Assembly (NCBI GenBank): GCA_963750065.1
Contig: CAVVPK010000024.1
Span: 62,001 to 126,000 of the forward strand
DNA from: CAVSRC01 sp963750065
Lineage (GTDB): Bacteria > Pseudomonadota > Alphaproteobacteria > Rhizobiales > Kaistiaceae
Reading direction: 5' to 3'
Length of the DNA: 64,000 bases
Position numbers and translations under genes: made by a program. The notes below the pieces were generated by a model that did no database searches, was not told the DNA's origin, and saw nothing but the letters and a program-made list of their open reading frames with translations. Below, one piece after another: positions 55,207 to 62,524 of this stretch (position 1 is its first letter; the number at the start of each line of letters is the position of its first letter).

Positions 55207-55515
55207 TCAGGCAGCTCTTGGATGAACCTTCGCGGCGATCTCGGCACCGACCCGCTCGCGAGCGATTTCCAGATCGTAGGTCGTCTGCATCCCCATCCAG
55301 AATTCCGGGCTCGTCTTGAAGTAGCGTGCAAGCCTGAGAGACGTATCGGGCGTAATTGCCCGCTTGCCATTGACGATCTCACTGATGCGAATCTGTGGGA
55401 CGTCAATGGCCTTGGCGAGCGCGTACTGGCTCATGGCAAGTGGCTTGAGAAAATCCTCCAGCAGCACTTTGCCGGGGTGAGCAGGAGCAAAATCGGCCAT
55501 GGCTTTCATCCACAT
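55207..55515 (-). CDS. higA: Orphan HigA-like antitoxin, copy B
   Basis: A 102-residue protein nearly identical to 44747-45055 (HPGKVLLEDFLKPLAMSQYA, ALAKAIDVPQIRISEIVNGK, TPDTSLRLARYFKTSPEFWM). No HigB toxin precedes it: similarity to the other locus ends a few bases before the ATG. An unrelated stretch with a FitA-type palindrome (55616-55639) stands where the toxin should be. It may act as an anti-addiction antitoxin against the HigB at 45052-45333. Confidence 0.9.
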   Translation of the reverse strand: MWMKAMADFAPAHPGKVLLEDFLKPLAMSQYALAKAIDVPQIRISEIVNGKRAITPDTSLRLARYFKTSPEFWMGMQTTYDLEIARERVGAEIAAKVHPRAA

Positions 55516-55615
55516 CGGGCGAACCGCGTTGGCGGCCGGTCAATTTGAAAATTCTGGTCTGGAGTTGTTGCTGAGCAGCACCGCCGCGGCTGACCCGTTT
55601 ATAAGACTCCGATTG

Positions 55616-55639
55616 GAGATCATTGATATCAATGATCTC
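55616..55639. promoter_or_regulatory. Orphan 24-bp perfect palindrome (FitA-type operator)
   Basis: A perfect 24-bp palindrome with half-site GAGATCATTGAT. It is the perfected form of the two FitAB operators at 43804-43827 and 54322-54345, but no FitAB gene lies next to it. It sits between orphan higA and the XRE gene. It is either a remnant of a third FitAB locus or an extra binding site. Confidence 0.7.
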
Positions 55640-55718
55640 ATTGCGGACCGTTCTCAACGACCACCCCAGTTCGCGGAGCCGCGAATTGGTTTGCACTGAA
55701 GGCGCAGATCGGCCGGGT

Positions 55719-56000
55719 TCAACTAACGTCGCGGCTAGGCTTCTTCCTCAGGCGGACACCCACACCGCCGCCGTTCTCGTCGATGAACACGATGCCCGCA
55801 GCCTCGAAGGCGCGCTGCAGGGCGGTGCGAGCGTCGGCTGACACTGGTAGGCCCAAATCTCGCTCGGCACGCTTGACCGTCGGCACAGACAAGCCAGCAG
55901 CTTCCGCTAGCTCCTGCTGAGACCAATCCAGCAGCCCCCGTGCCGCCCTCATTTGCTCTGGAGAAATCAAAATATCATTGACCCCTTTGGGATCATCCAT
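55719..56000 (-). CDS. Small XRE-family regulator, copy B
   Basis: A 93-residue protein: MRAARGLLDWSQQELAEAAG with LSVPTVKRAERDLG is a helix-turn-helix, and GIVFIDENGGGVGVRLRKKP the shared tail. It is divergent from the second Gp157/Rad52-like pair. Its DNA-recognition helix differs from copy A, matching the different inverted repeats at the two starts, so each probably controls its own module. Confidence 0.83.
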   Translation of the reverse strand: MDDPKGVNDILISPEQMRAARGLLDWSQQELAEAAGLSVPTVKRAERDLGLPVSADARTALQRAFEAAGIVFIDENGGGVGVRLRKKPSRDVS

Positions 56001-56009
56001 TATGATCCC
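55989..56009. promoter_or_regulatory. Candidate operator of XRE copy B
   Basis: GGGATCAT-N5-ATGATCCC, a perfect 8-bp inverted repeat, covers the XRE start codon (55998-56000). It lies about 43 bases before the Gp157-like start. The position suits autoregulation and repression of the module. Confidence 0.55.
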
Positions 56010-56051
56010 GTTCGCATCATTGGTCGCAATCGAAAATTAGCGGACAGCCAG

Positions 56052-56555
56052 ATGAATCCACTCACGCACTCGGTCACTACCTACCAGACGATTCGCGAAC
56101 GAATCATATCCCTCGCCAACGACGATATCGACGAGACAACACTCGCCGACACCATCGAAGGGCTCAGCGACTTCAACGAGGTCGCGGCAGAGGTTATCAG
56201 ATCGGCCTTGCTTGACGAAGCCATGGCTGATGGCCTGAGCCAGTACATCAAGCGGCTGCAAGGACGGCTTCAGAGACTGGCCGAACGGGCCAAGGAGCGA
56301 CGGCGCATCGTCCGTGATGCAATGATGGAGGTCGACCTCCGGAAAATCGTCGCACCCGACCTGACCCTTTCCGTGCGGCCCGGTTCGCCTTCGCTTGTTA
56401 TCCTCGACGAAAAGGCCATCCCTGAGCCCTATTGGCTGCAACAGAAGCCGCGGCTCGATCGGATCCAGGCAACTAGCGACCTGAAGAGGGGCGTGCCAAT
56501 CCCCGGTGCCACCCTTTCCAATCCGGAACCAGTGCTCAGCGTGAGGATTCGGTGA
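56052..56555 (+). CDS. Gp157-like phage protein, copy B
   Basis: A 167-residue paralogue of 42514's partner at 41996-42514: SLANDDIDETTLADTIEGLS, LSQYIKRLQGRLQRLAERAK, MMEVDLRKIVAPDLTLSVRP. The ATG at 56052 is chosen because similarity to copy A begins a few residues later. The longer frame upstream runs through the XRE operator. The stop overlaps the Rad52-like start. Confidence 0.85.
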   Translation: MNPLTHSVTTYQTIRERIISLANDDIDETTLADTIEGLSDFNEVAAEVIRSALLDEAMADGLSQYIKRLQGRLQRLAERAKERRRIVRDAMMEVDLRKIVAPDLTLSVRPGSPSLVILDEKAIPEPYWLQQKPRLDRIQATSDLKRGVPIPGATLSNPEPVLSVRIR

Positions 56556-57536
56556 TGGGCTTCTCAGACTTTCAGATGCGGGCCCTGAGCCGCAGCGTGC
56601 CGAAACAGCATGTGCGGTCCCGGGTCCGAGAGGGAAAAGAACTGTCATACGTCGAGGGCTGGTATGTGCTGGCTCAAGCAAACCGAATCTTCGGCTTCGA
56701 CGGCTGGGACCGCGAAACGGTGGAGACGAAGTGCATCATGGGCCGCGAGGCGCGTGGCACATTCGCAGCCGTCTATTCGGCGCGGGTTCGCATCATTGTC
56801 CATGCCGACGATCGCACGATCATCCGCGACGGCCATGGCACGGGTGAGGCAATTGGCCAATCGATTGGTGAAGTCCACGATCGGGCCCTCAAGGCAGCAG
56901 AAACCGACGCCACCAAGCGCGCATTGGCAACGTTCGGAAAGGCGTTCGGCTTGGCGCTCTATGCCGGGGTCAAACCGGGCATCCCTTTGCAACAGGGCAA
57001 TGGCAAAGAGCGGCACGAGGCTTCCGCTCCATCCATCCCCCAGGAGGTCGGCCCAACATGCGAGAGATCGGCCCCTGATGCGCAACCGCCGCTGCCAGAG
57101 CCGAATGGGGCTGACCTTCCGTCACCGAATCACGCCAAGCCTGCGATCGCTGCTTCGGCTTCACCGTCCACCGCGCCGGCCGTGACGTCGGTTCGGCAAG
57201 GCATCGACAAGAGCACCCTGCCACTACCGGAACCGCACCGGGTTCGCGACAAGGAGCACCTGCGCTTCGTCGCCTCGCAGCCCTGCCTGTTGTGCAGCGC
57301 CACGCCCTCGGATGCCCACCATGTGCGCTTTGCCCAGCCGCGGGCCATGGGCCGCAAGGTCGGCGACGACTTCACGGTGCCGCTCTGCCGCGTCCCACCA
57401 TCGCGAACTCCACGACAGCGGCAACGAAGCGGCCTGGTGGCACGACATGGGCATCGACCCGATCGAAATCGCCGGAGAGCTTTGGAACGAGAGCCATCCG
57501 GGGCGGATCAACGGAGTTCCGCAACGGCCGCCGTGA
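56555..57536 (+). pseudogene. Rad52-family annealing protein with HNH-like tail, copy B, frameshifted
   Basis: The annealase domain is intact (LSYVEGWYVLAQANRIFGFD, DGHGTGEAIGQSIGEVHDRA, AETDATKRALATFGKAFGLA). The linker differs from copy A. CLLC and SDAHHVRFAQPRAMGRKVGD follow. One extra C at about 57391-57395 (GTCCCACC versus GTCCACC in copy A) shifts the frame in the middle of the second zinc half. HHRELHDSGNEAAWWHDMGI continues one frame over to the TGA at 57536. As written, the protein keeps its annealase but loses the HNH end. Confidence 0.85.
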
Positions 57537-57646
57537 CAGGGGCGCGCCTAAGCGAATGACTCCGCAGGCGGTCGACAGCCTGCGGTGACAATCGAGAGAA
57601 TTGGAATAGCACCTAAATTCCTAGCGTTCCCGGCTGTTCCCACCCT

Positions 57647-57689
57647 CGGGCGGCGGGTACCATCGTTGGCTAGTTCTACCCGCCGCCCG
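57647..57689. repeat. 13-bp-stem GC hairpin, copy B
   Basis: Same perfect stem CGGGCGGCGGGTA/TACCCGCCGCCCG as at 43576-43618 with a 17-base loop differing at one base. It again lies between a Rad52-like gene and an epimerase 5' fragment. Confidence 0.65.
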
Positions 57690-57699
57690 GGAGGCCTTC

Positions 57700-57812
57700 G
57701 TGACCGATTCTGTCCTGGTCACCGGTGCCGCTGGCTTCATCGGCTTCAGCCTCGCCCGGGGTCTCCTCGGTCCGGGCCGTCGGTCGTCGGCGTCGACAGC
57801 CTCAACCGACGT
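57700..57812 (+). pseudogene. 5' fragment of an epimerase gene, second copy
   Basis: MTDSVLVTGAAGFIGFSLAR is a clean NAD-binding start, close to SDPVLVTGAAGFIGFSLAER of the gene at 53097. One base is lost soon after, and VVGVDSLN is readable only in another frame. The fragment ends near codon 37. Next comes a 30-base piece matching the 3' end of the XRE genes (about 57826-57857), then the VapB leader. Confidence 0.85.
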
Positions 57813-57915
57813 CGCAGTTTGGCATCATCTTCAGGCGGACACCCACTCCGCCGTCTGCCTGCTATCCGTGGGTAATTCCACTCTTGCGGGCGGCCACCTG
57901 GTGGCCTATGTCTTC

Positions 57916-57925
57916 GGCATATGCC
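57916..57925. promoter_or_regulatory. Candidate VapB operator, copy B
   Basis: The GGCATATGCC palindrome repeated from copy A, 16 bases before the vapB start and just upstream of GGAGG. Confidence 0.4.
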
Positions 57926-57941
57926 GGAAAGGAGGCCCCCA

Positions 57942-58178
57942 ATGAACGAACAACGGCACGTCAGGCTCTTTCGCAACGGCCGGAACCAGGCGGTTCGTAT
58001 TCCCGTGGAGTTCGAGCTGCCTGGGGATGAGGCGATCATGCATCGTGATGGCGATCGGTTGGTGATCGAGCCGGTGCGCAAGCGCGGCCTCATCGCACTG
58101 CTCCAGTCGATGAAGCCGCTGGACGAGGACTTCCCACAAATCGAGGATCCTGTGCCGATGCCGGAGCGCCTGCTGTGA
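57942..58178 (+). CDS. vapB: VapB-like antitoxin, copy B
   Basis: A 78-residue AbrB-fold antitoxin with the same protein sequence as copy A (VRLFRNGRNQAVRIPVEFEL; PLDEDFPQIEDPVPMPERLL). The ATG at 57942 follows a good GGAGG site. Copy A uses GTG at this position. A longer in-frame start at 57921 precedes the ribosome site and is less likely. Confidence 0.92.
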   Translation: MNEQRHVRLFRNGRNQAVRIPVEFELPGDEAIMHRDGDRLVIEPVRKRGLIALLQSMKPLDEDFPQIEDPVPMPERLL

Positions 58179-58576
58179 CGCGCTATATGCTCGACACCAA
58201 CATCATCTCGGACCTCATCAGGAACCCTCAAGGCAAGGCGGCAAAGCGGATTGCGAGCGCGGGAGAGGACGCCATCTGCACCAGCATCATTGTGGCGGCT
58301 GAGTTACGCTACGGCTGCGCGAAGAGTGGCTCAAAACGATTGCTGAAAGCCGTCGAAAGCGTTCTTGGCGAGATCACCGTCCTGCCTTTCGAACTGCCGG
58401 CCGATGCCGAATACGGGCGCATCCGCTCTGAGCTGGAGGCCGCCGGGGAGCCCATCGGTGGCAATGATCTGCTGATTGCAGCACATGCCCGTGCGACGCG
58501 CACAACAATCGTCACGGCCAACACCGACGAATTCAAACGTGTGAGGGGGCTGATCGTAGAAAACTGGCTCGCGTGA
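58175..58576 (+). CDS. vapC: VapC-like PIN-domain toxin, copy B
   Basis: A 133-residue PIN ribonuclease with all acidic residues kept (YMLDTNIISDLIRNP, IVAAELRYGCAKSGS, GGNDLLIAAHARATRT, VTANTDEFKRVRGLIVENWL). It is about 92% identical to copy A. The antitoxins of the two pairs are identical, so each can neutralise both toxins. Confidence 0.93.
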   Translation: MTRYMLDTNIISDLIRNPQGKAAKRIASAGEDAICTSIIVAAELRYGCAKSGSKRLLKAVESVLGEITVLPFELPADAEYGRIRSELEAAGEPIGGNDLLIAAHARATRTTIVTANTDEFKRVRGLIVENWLA

Positions 58577-58699
58577 GTGGTGAGGGATTGGTGTCGCCGG
58601 CAGAATGAGCTGCCCCCGATCTTTGGAAGGTCTTCCGGGGATTTAAATGAAGCCCCTCCTCTGCTGGCCGGTTTCGATTGAAGTAGACCACGGTGGGCG

Positions 58700-58914
58700 G
58701 CAAGCCCCGAGCCGCAAGGTCGGCCGACGACTTCACGGTGCAGCTCTGCCGCGCCCACCATCGGGCCCTCCACGACAGCGGCAACGAGGCGGCCTGGTGG
58801 CACGATATGGGGATCGATCCGATCGCGATCGCCGGAGGGCTCTGGAACGAAAGCCACGCGAGAGGGCCTGGAAGGGATCACGAACGGCCGCCTCCGCGAC
58901 GAGAGGCTCAATGA
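58700..58914 (+). repeat. Fragment of the Rad52-like gene tail (copy B')
   Basis: DDFTVQLCRAHHRALHDSGN and EAAWWHDMGIDPIAIAGGLW match the HNH-like tail. The first Cys pair and the annealase domain are missing, and the beginning is scrambled. It ends at TGA 58912-58914. Unlike copies A' and C it does not carry the CATTTGGG shift, so it arose independently. Confidence 0.8.
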
Positions 58915-59368
58915 TTCTCCGGTCAAGGTCGGGATGCGTGCGGTAGGCTTGGTCACATTTGTGTTCGTAGCTGCTCTGTCGTGCGCGGCGACAACCGCCA
59001 CCCGGCTCGCAGTGAAGCGGAACGAACATAAGCGGGGGCTTGTGAGCGTTTACAATCGAGAATTGCCAAAATGTCATCGTGCACTATAGTCGTGTAATAA
59101 ATAGGTTTAAAGTAAAAAATGAGTTGCCAGAGGTCCTCGTCATTTTCCAAAAATAACTCCGTGACGAAAAAAATACGGCCGAGGGCTTCACAAGTCGCGA
59201 TTGAGAACCCACGTAGTATCAGCTTGGCAACGCGTTCGCGACGTCGACTTCTCCAGATTGACGACAACGCGGCGCGCTCAAAGCGTCAGGCAATTTAGAA
59301 ATACCTTCGCGCGCAATTCTGGCGCAAAAATTCAAATTGCCTCTTTTAATAACTTTTGGAGAATATAT
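58915..59368. other. AT-rich gap without a supported gene
   Basis: Composition drops to AT-rich near 59050-59370, with runs such as AATAAATAGG and TTAAAGTAAAAAATGAG. One minus-strand frame (58953-59267) is open but has no family features. The end holds GGAG seven bases before the ATG at 59369 and probably the promoter of that gene. Confidence 0.4.
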
Positions 59369-60487
59369 ATGGATACAAATAGACGTATCACGAAGTCCAG
59401 ACTTTCAAAGACTGCCAAGACGCCAGTATCTGATCAGAAAGCCGCCCCGGCATCAAGGTCGGAAGCTGATTTATATTGGTTATATCCCCTGCAGGAAGTC
59501 CTCGAGCGCATGGCAGAAAGAGATCGCTTGTCCGAGGCGGCAGAAATGCTGAGACTGGCGAACAAGCTCCTCGACAGCACTTTGGCGATCGTCGAGCAGA
59601 CGGAAGCACGCCTTCACGCGAAAGCCCGCAAAGGCGAGGCCGCTCCGACTGAATTGCAGTTTGTCCGGACCCAGCTTTTGCAGTTGGGTTATCTGATCTC
59701 AGTGCCTGGCGATTTCTTTTATGAGATCGATGGGCTCTTCGATGACCGCGCCAATTCCGCGATCGAAACGTTCCTGAGCTCCCCGACGCATGAAAGCGCC
59801 GGCTCGAAGCGTGAATCCAACAAAAAAAGGGGACGCGCAATGAGCGGCTCTCTCGCTACCGCCGCGCAGACCGAAAGGTCTGCGCCGGCAGGCGGGTCGA
59901 CCGCAGAACCTCTGATCCCTGACGAGATGAATAGCCTTTTCGATCAGCGGCCACTCATCAAGGGTGAGCAGGCAGAAGACTATGAGCAACTGCTTGCCGG
60001 TTTGATCGCCGAAGTCGATCCCAAGGGCATGACAGAGTGGGTGTGGGTAAAAGACCTTGCCGACAACATCTGGGAATCCCTGCGGCTTCGTCGGATCAAG
60101 GCCACGTCGATCACCATCGGCATGCAGCGCGCCGGGCGGAAACTGCTGGTTTCGTTGATGCCTCCCGAAGAGGGCAATGAATTCGAACGCGCCACCAAAG
60201 CGGAGAAACTCGTTCTTGACTACTTGGGTGGCGATGCCGACGCGACCAAAACCCTGGTCACGGTCCTCAAGCGCGGTGATCTGACTCTTGATGCTTTGTC
60301 TGCCATGTCGGTCAGCGACAATCTCGAGGCCCTTGAGCGCCTCGACCGGATGGGGGCGAGCCTGGAAAGGCGCCGGATGAGCATCCTGCGCGAAGTTGAG
60401 ATGCGCCGCGCGATCCTCGCTGAACGGATGCGCAACGCGTCGAAGAAGTACGTCGACAATGTCACGGACATCTCCCCTGCGGCCTGA
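59369..60487 (+). CDS. Hypothetical protein with two parts
   Basis: Not assigned to a function. It has 372 residues from the ATG at 59369 (GGAG seven bases upstream). The first half is helical and charged (LYPLQEVLERMAERDRLSEA, LRLANKLLDSTLAIVEQTEA). The second half begins at another ATG with its own ribosome-like AAGGGGA (59840) and reads IKGEQAEDYEQLLAGLIAEV, WVWVKDLADNIWESLRLRRI, then long amphipathic helices (EALERLDRMGASLERRRMSI). The second half resembles proteins found with the neighbouring NAKRSTGPRT protein in Bradyrhizobium-like genomes, so this may be a fusion or two genes. It is separated by two bases from the next gene. Confidence 0.65.
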   Translation: MDTNRRITKSRLSKTAKTPVSDQKAAPASRSEADLYWLYPLQEVLERMAERDRLSEAAEMLRLANKLLDSTLAIVEQTEARLHAKARKGEAAPTELQFVRTQLLQLGYLISVPGDFFYEIDGLFDDRANSAIETFLSSPTHESAGSKRESNKKRGRAMSGSLATAAQTERSAPAGGSTAEPLIPDEMNSLFDQRPLIKGEQAEDYEQLLAGLIAEVDPKGMTEWVWVKDLADNIWESLRLRRIKATSITIGMQRAGRKLLVSLMPPEEGNEFERATKAEKLVLDYLGGDADATKTLVTVLKRGDLTLDALSAMSVSDNLEALERLDRMGASLERRRMSILREVEMRRAILAERMRNASKKYVDNVTDISPAA

Positions 60488-60489
60488 CC

Positions 60490-61107
60490 ATGAGTAGCCA
60501 AGCCCAAATCGCGGCCAACCGGCGGAACGCCAAGCGTTCCACCGGCCCCCGCACCCCCGACGGCAAAGCGCGGATTGCTCATAATGCCGTTTGCCACGGA
60601 TTGGCATCGCGGATCGTCGCCGGGAAACCGGCGACGGATCGCGTCGCCTGCCTCGTCAATCTGTTCATCGGGGACGGTCCACGCAATGTGGACATTCAAG
60701 CCGCCGCCAGGATTGCGGCGGAGGCCCAATGCGTTATCGAACAGGTCCGTCTTCAGAAGAGCATGCTCTTCAATCTGACCACGCCGGTGGTTCCGCCCTA
60801 TCGTTCGTCATCACTGATGAAAGCGGCCGCTCGCGCAAAACACATCACCGAAAGTGCCGACGACACGGTGCTAGGACCGGCAAAACAGTTCAATCTCACG
60901 ACCATTGCCCGCATAGAGGCCTCCGAGCCATCGTGGCAGCCGACAACGGAATCGGACCAAGAGGCTTTGGTGTTTCAAGAGGTCGCGCTCAAGCTCGAAC
61001 GGCTCGATCGCTATGGGCGCCGGGCAATGTCGCGCCGCGACGCCGCGCTGGTCGAGATCGCAAGACTAAGAGCCCAGCCCAATCGCAACGCGCAGCTTGC
61101 GACCTGA
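60490..61107 (+). CDS. Hypothetical protein of the 'NAKRSTGPRT' type
   Basis: A 205-residue soluble protein that starts SSQAQIAANRRNAKRSTGPR, then TPDGKARIAHNAVCHGLASR. The ANRxNAxxSTGPRTxxGKxxxxxNAxxHGL signature marks a family common in rhizobia, often in several copies near mobile DNA. The function is unknown. The rest is helical with an Arg-rich C-terminus (LDRYGRRAMSRRDAALVEIA). It starts two bases after the previous stop, so the two genes form an operon. Confidence 0.75.
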   Translation: MSSQAQIAANRRNAKRSTGPRTPDGKARIAHNAVCHGLASRIVAGKPATDRVACLVNLFIGDGPRNVDIQAAARIAAEAQCVIEQVRLQKSMLFNLTTPVVPPYRSSSLMKAAARAKHITESADDTVLGPAKQFNLTTIARIEASEPSWQPTTESDQEALVFQEVALKLERLDRYGRRAMSRRDAALVEIARLRAQPNRNAQLAT

Positions 61108-61504
61108 GTAACTCCACAGAACCTGCAGGCGTGTGGTCGGGCGTTTGCCCCGGACCTCTGATGTCGAGGAAATCGTCGATGTTTGCCACCGTTGCAAAAT
61201 GGCCGGGCAGGGGAGGGGCCTTCACACCAGGAATGGCGTTGGCATTCCATAGGAACACGCACCTCGTTATACAACGAAAGAGAGCGCAAAAGGTAGTTAC
61301 ACTAAATGAGAGCAGTCGTGCAAAACAAAGCCAATTCGCAATACCTTGTCGTTTGATACCCGTCGGTGCGGCAAGCAACGGCGTTTGACCGCGTCCTATG
61401 GGACTCACAATCCGTGCGCGATAAGCACACTTAAAACGTGAGATCAAAACTGACGAAGTCGTCCGGCTTTGGATCGGCGATGGGCCTCGTTCTTGCCATT
61501 GCCG
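61108..61504. other. No supported gene before the IS3 remnant
   Basis: About 400 bases without a convincing frame or repeat. The transposase similarity of the IS3 remnant ends near 61505 and unrelated sequence begins. Confidence 0.35.
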
Positions 61505-61777
61505 GCGTCGCCAGATGCGTTCGACCCGCTTGTCGTTGGCCAGCCAGCCGGCCCGGCGCAGCAGTTCGGCGATCTTGCGATAGCCGTAGCGGCCATACTG
61601 ACGAGCCAGTTCGACGATGTCGGCTGTCAGTTGCGCTTCATCGTCACGGCCCTGCGGCATCTTGCGCTGCGTAGAGCGGTGTTGGCCGAGCGCCGCACAG
61701 GCACGGCGCTCGGAGACGGATAGTTCCCGTCGCACATGCTCGATGCAGGCACGGCGACGCGCAGGGCTCAGAAGTTT
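61505..61777 (-). pseudogene. IS3-family OrfB, 3' truncated
   Basis: The start of the integrase half of an IS3 (IS407-like) element: VRRELSVSERRACAALGQHR, DIVELARQYGRYGYRKIAEL, LRRAGWLANDKRVERIWRR. Similarity stops right there, before the DDE core, so the catalytic part is gone. It would be joined to OrfA by the usual -1 frameshift. Confidence 0.85.
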
Positions 61778-62046
61778 CCCCGGGCGGCCTCCTGCAGAAT
61801 CAACTTGTCCAGCGTCAGGTCCGATACGGTACGACGAAGTCGGGTGTTCTCAGCCTCGAGCTCCTTTAGCCGCTTTATCTGATCGCTCTTCAGCTCGCCG
61901 AACTCCTGGCGCCATCGATAATACGTGACCTCAGTAACCCTGATCGAACGGATCGCGTCCGCTACCGGCTGGCCTTGCGACGTCAGAACGTCAACCTGCC
62001 GCAGCTTCGCAACAATCTCTTCCGGCTTGTGTATCTTCCTTGGCAT
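61768..62046 (-). CDS. IS3-family OrfA
   Basis: A 92-residue protein: PRKIHKPEEIVAKLRQVDVL, then YYRWRQEFGELKSDQIKRLK and AENTRLRRTVSDLTLDKLIL, ending EAARGNF. This is the helix-turn-helix/leucine zipper protein of IS407-type IS3 elements. The ATG at 62044-62046 is the usual start. With OrfB truncated, it has no transposition role. The element end at about 62100 abuts a fragment of the Rad52-like tail. Confidence 0.88.
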   Translation of the reverse strand: MPRKIHKPEEIVAKLRQVDVLTSQGQPVADAIRSIRVTEVTYYRWRQEFGELKSDQIKRLKELEAENTRLRRTVSDLTLDKLILQEAARGNF

Positions 62047-62107
62047 GTGGTCCATTCTCCATGTTGCCATAAGGCATACCTCAGGGCGGACCACTTCAAT
62101 GGGGGAG

Positions 62108-62478
62108 GATCATCGCAGCCCTGCCTGTTATGCAGCGCCACGCCCTCTGACGCCCACCATGTGCGCTTTGCCCAGCCAAGGGCGATGGGCCGCAAGGTCG
62201 GCGACGATTTCACGGTGCCGCTCTGCCGCTCCCACCATTTGGGCGCTCCATGACAGCGGCAACGAGGCGGCCTGGTGGCACGACATGGGGATCGACCCAA
62301 TCCCGATCGCGGGCGAGCTCCGGAACGAAAGCCATCCGGGTCAGCGTGACGGAGTGCCGGAACGGCCGCCGTGATGGGAAACTCAGCTACCAGATGTTCC
62401 GCAGCCTGCCGACAGCCTGCGGTAATGCCGAAGAATTGGAATACCGCATAATCCCGGCTATTCCCGGCTATTCCCACC
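62108..62478 (+). repeat. Fragment of the Rad52-like gene tail plus flank (copy C)
   Basis: From QPCLLCSATPSDAHHVRFAQ onward the HNH-like tail is present. PLCRSHH is followed by the same one-base shift as copy A', then LHDSGNEAAWWHDMGIDPIP. 62375-62478 continues with the flank shared with copy A' (GGGAAACTCAGCTACCAGAT; CCCGGCTATTCCCGGCTATT). The left edge meets the IS3 remnant exactly, so IS3 insertion plus deletion removed the annealase half. Confidence 0.85.
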
Positions 62479-62524
62479 TGATGGGGCTTGCTACCGAGGG
62501 ATTCGATCTATAGGCAGCCGGCAG

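Noticed and set aside
58953..59267. Minus-strand frame in the AT-rich gap
   Set aside because: It has no ribosome site, begins inside the neighbouring gene's leader and shows no family resemblance; its openness is expected from base composition.
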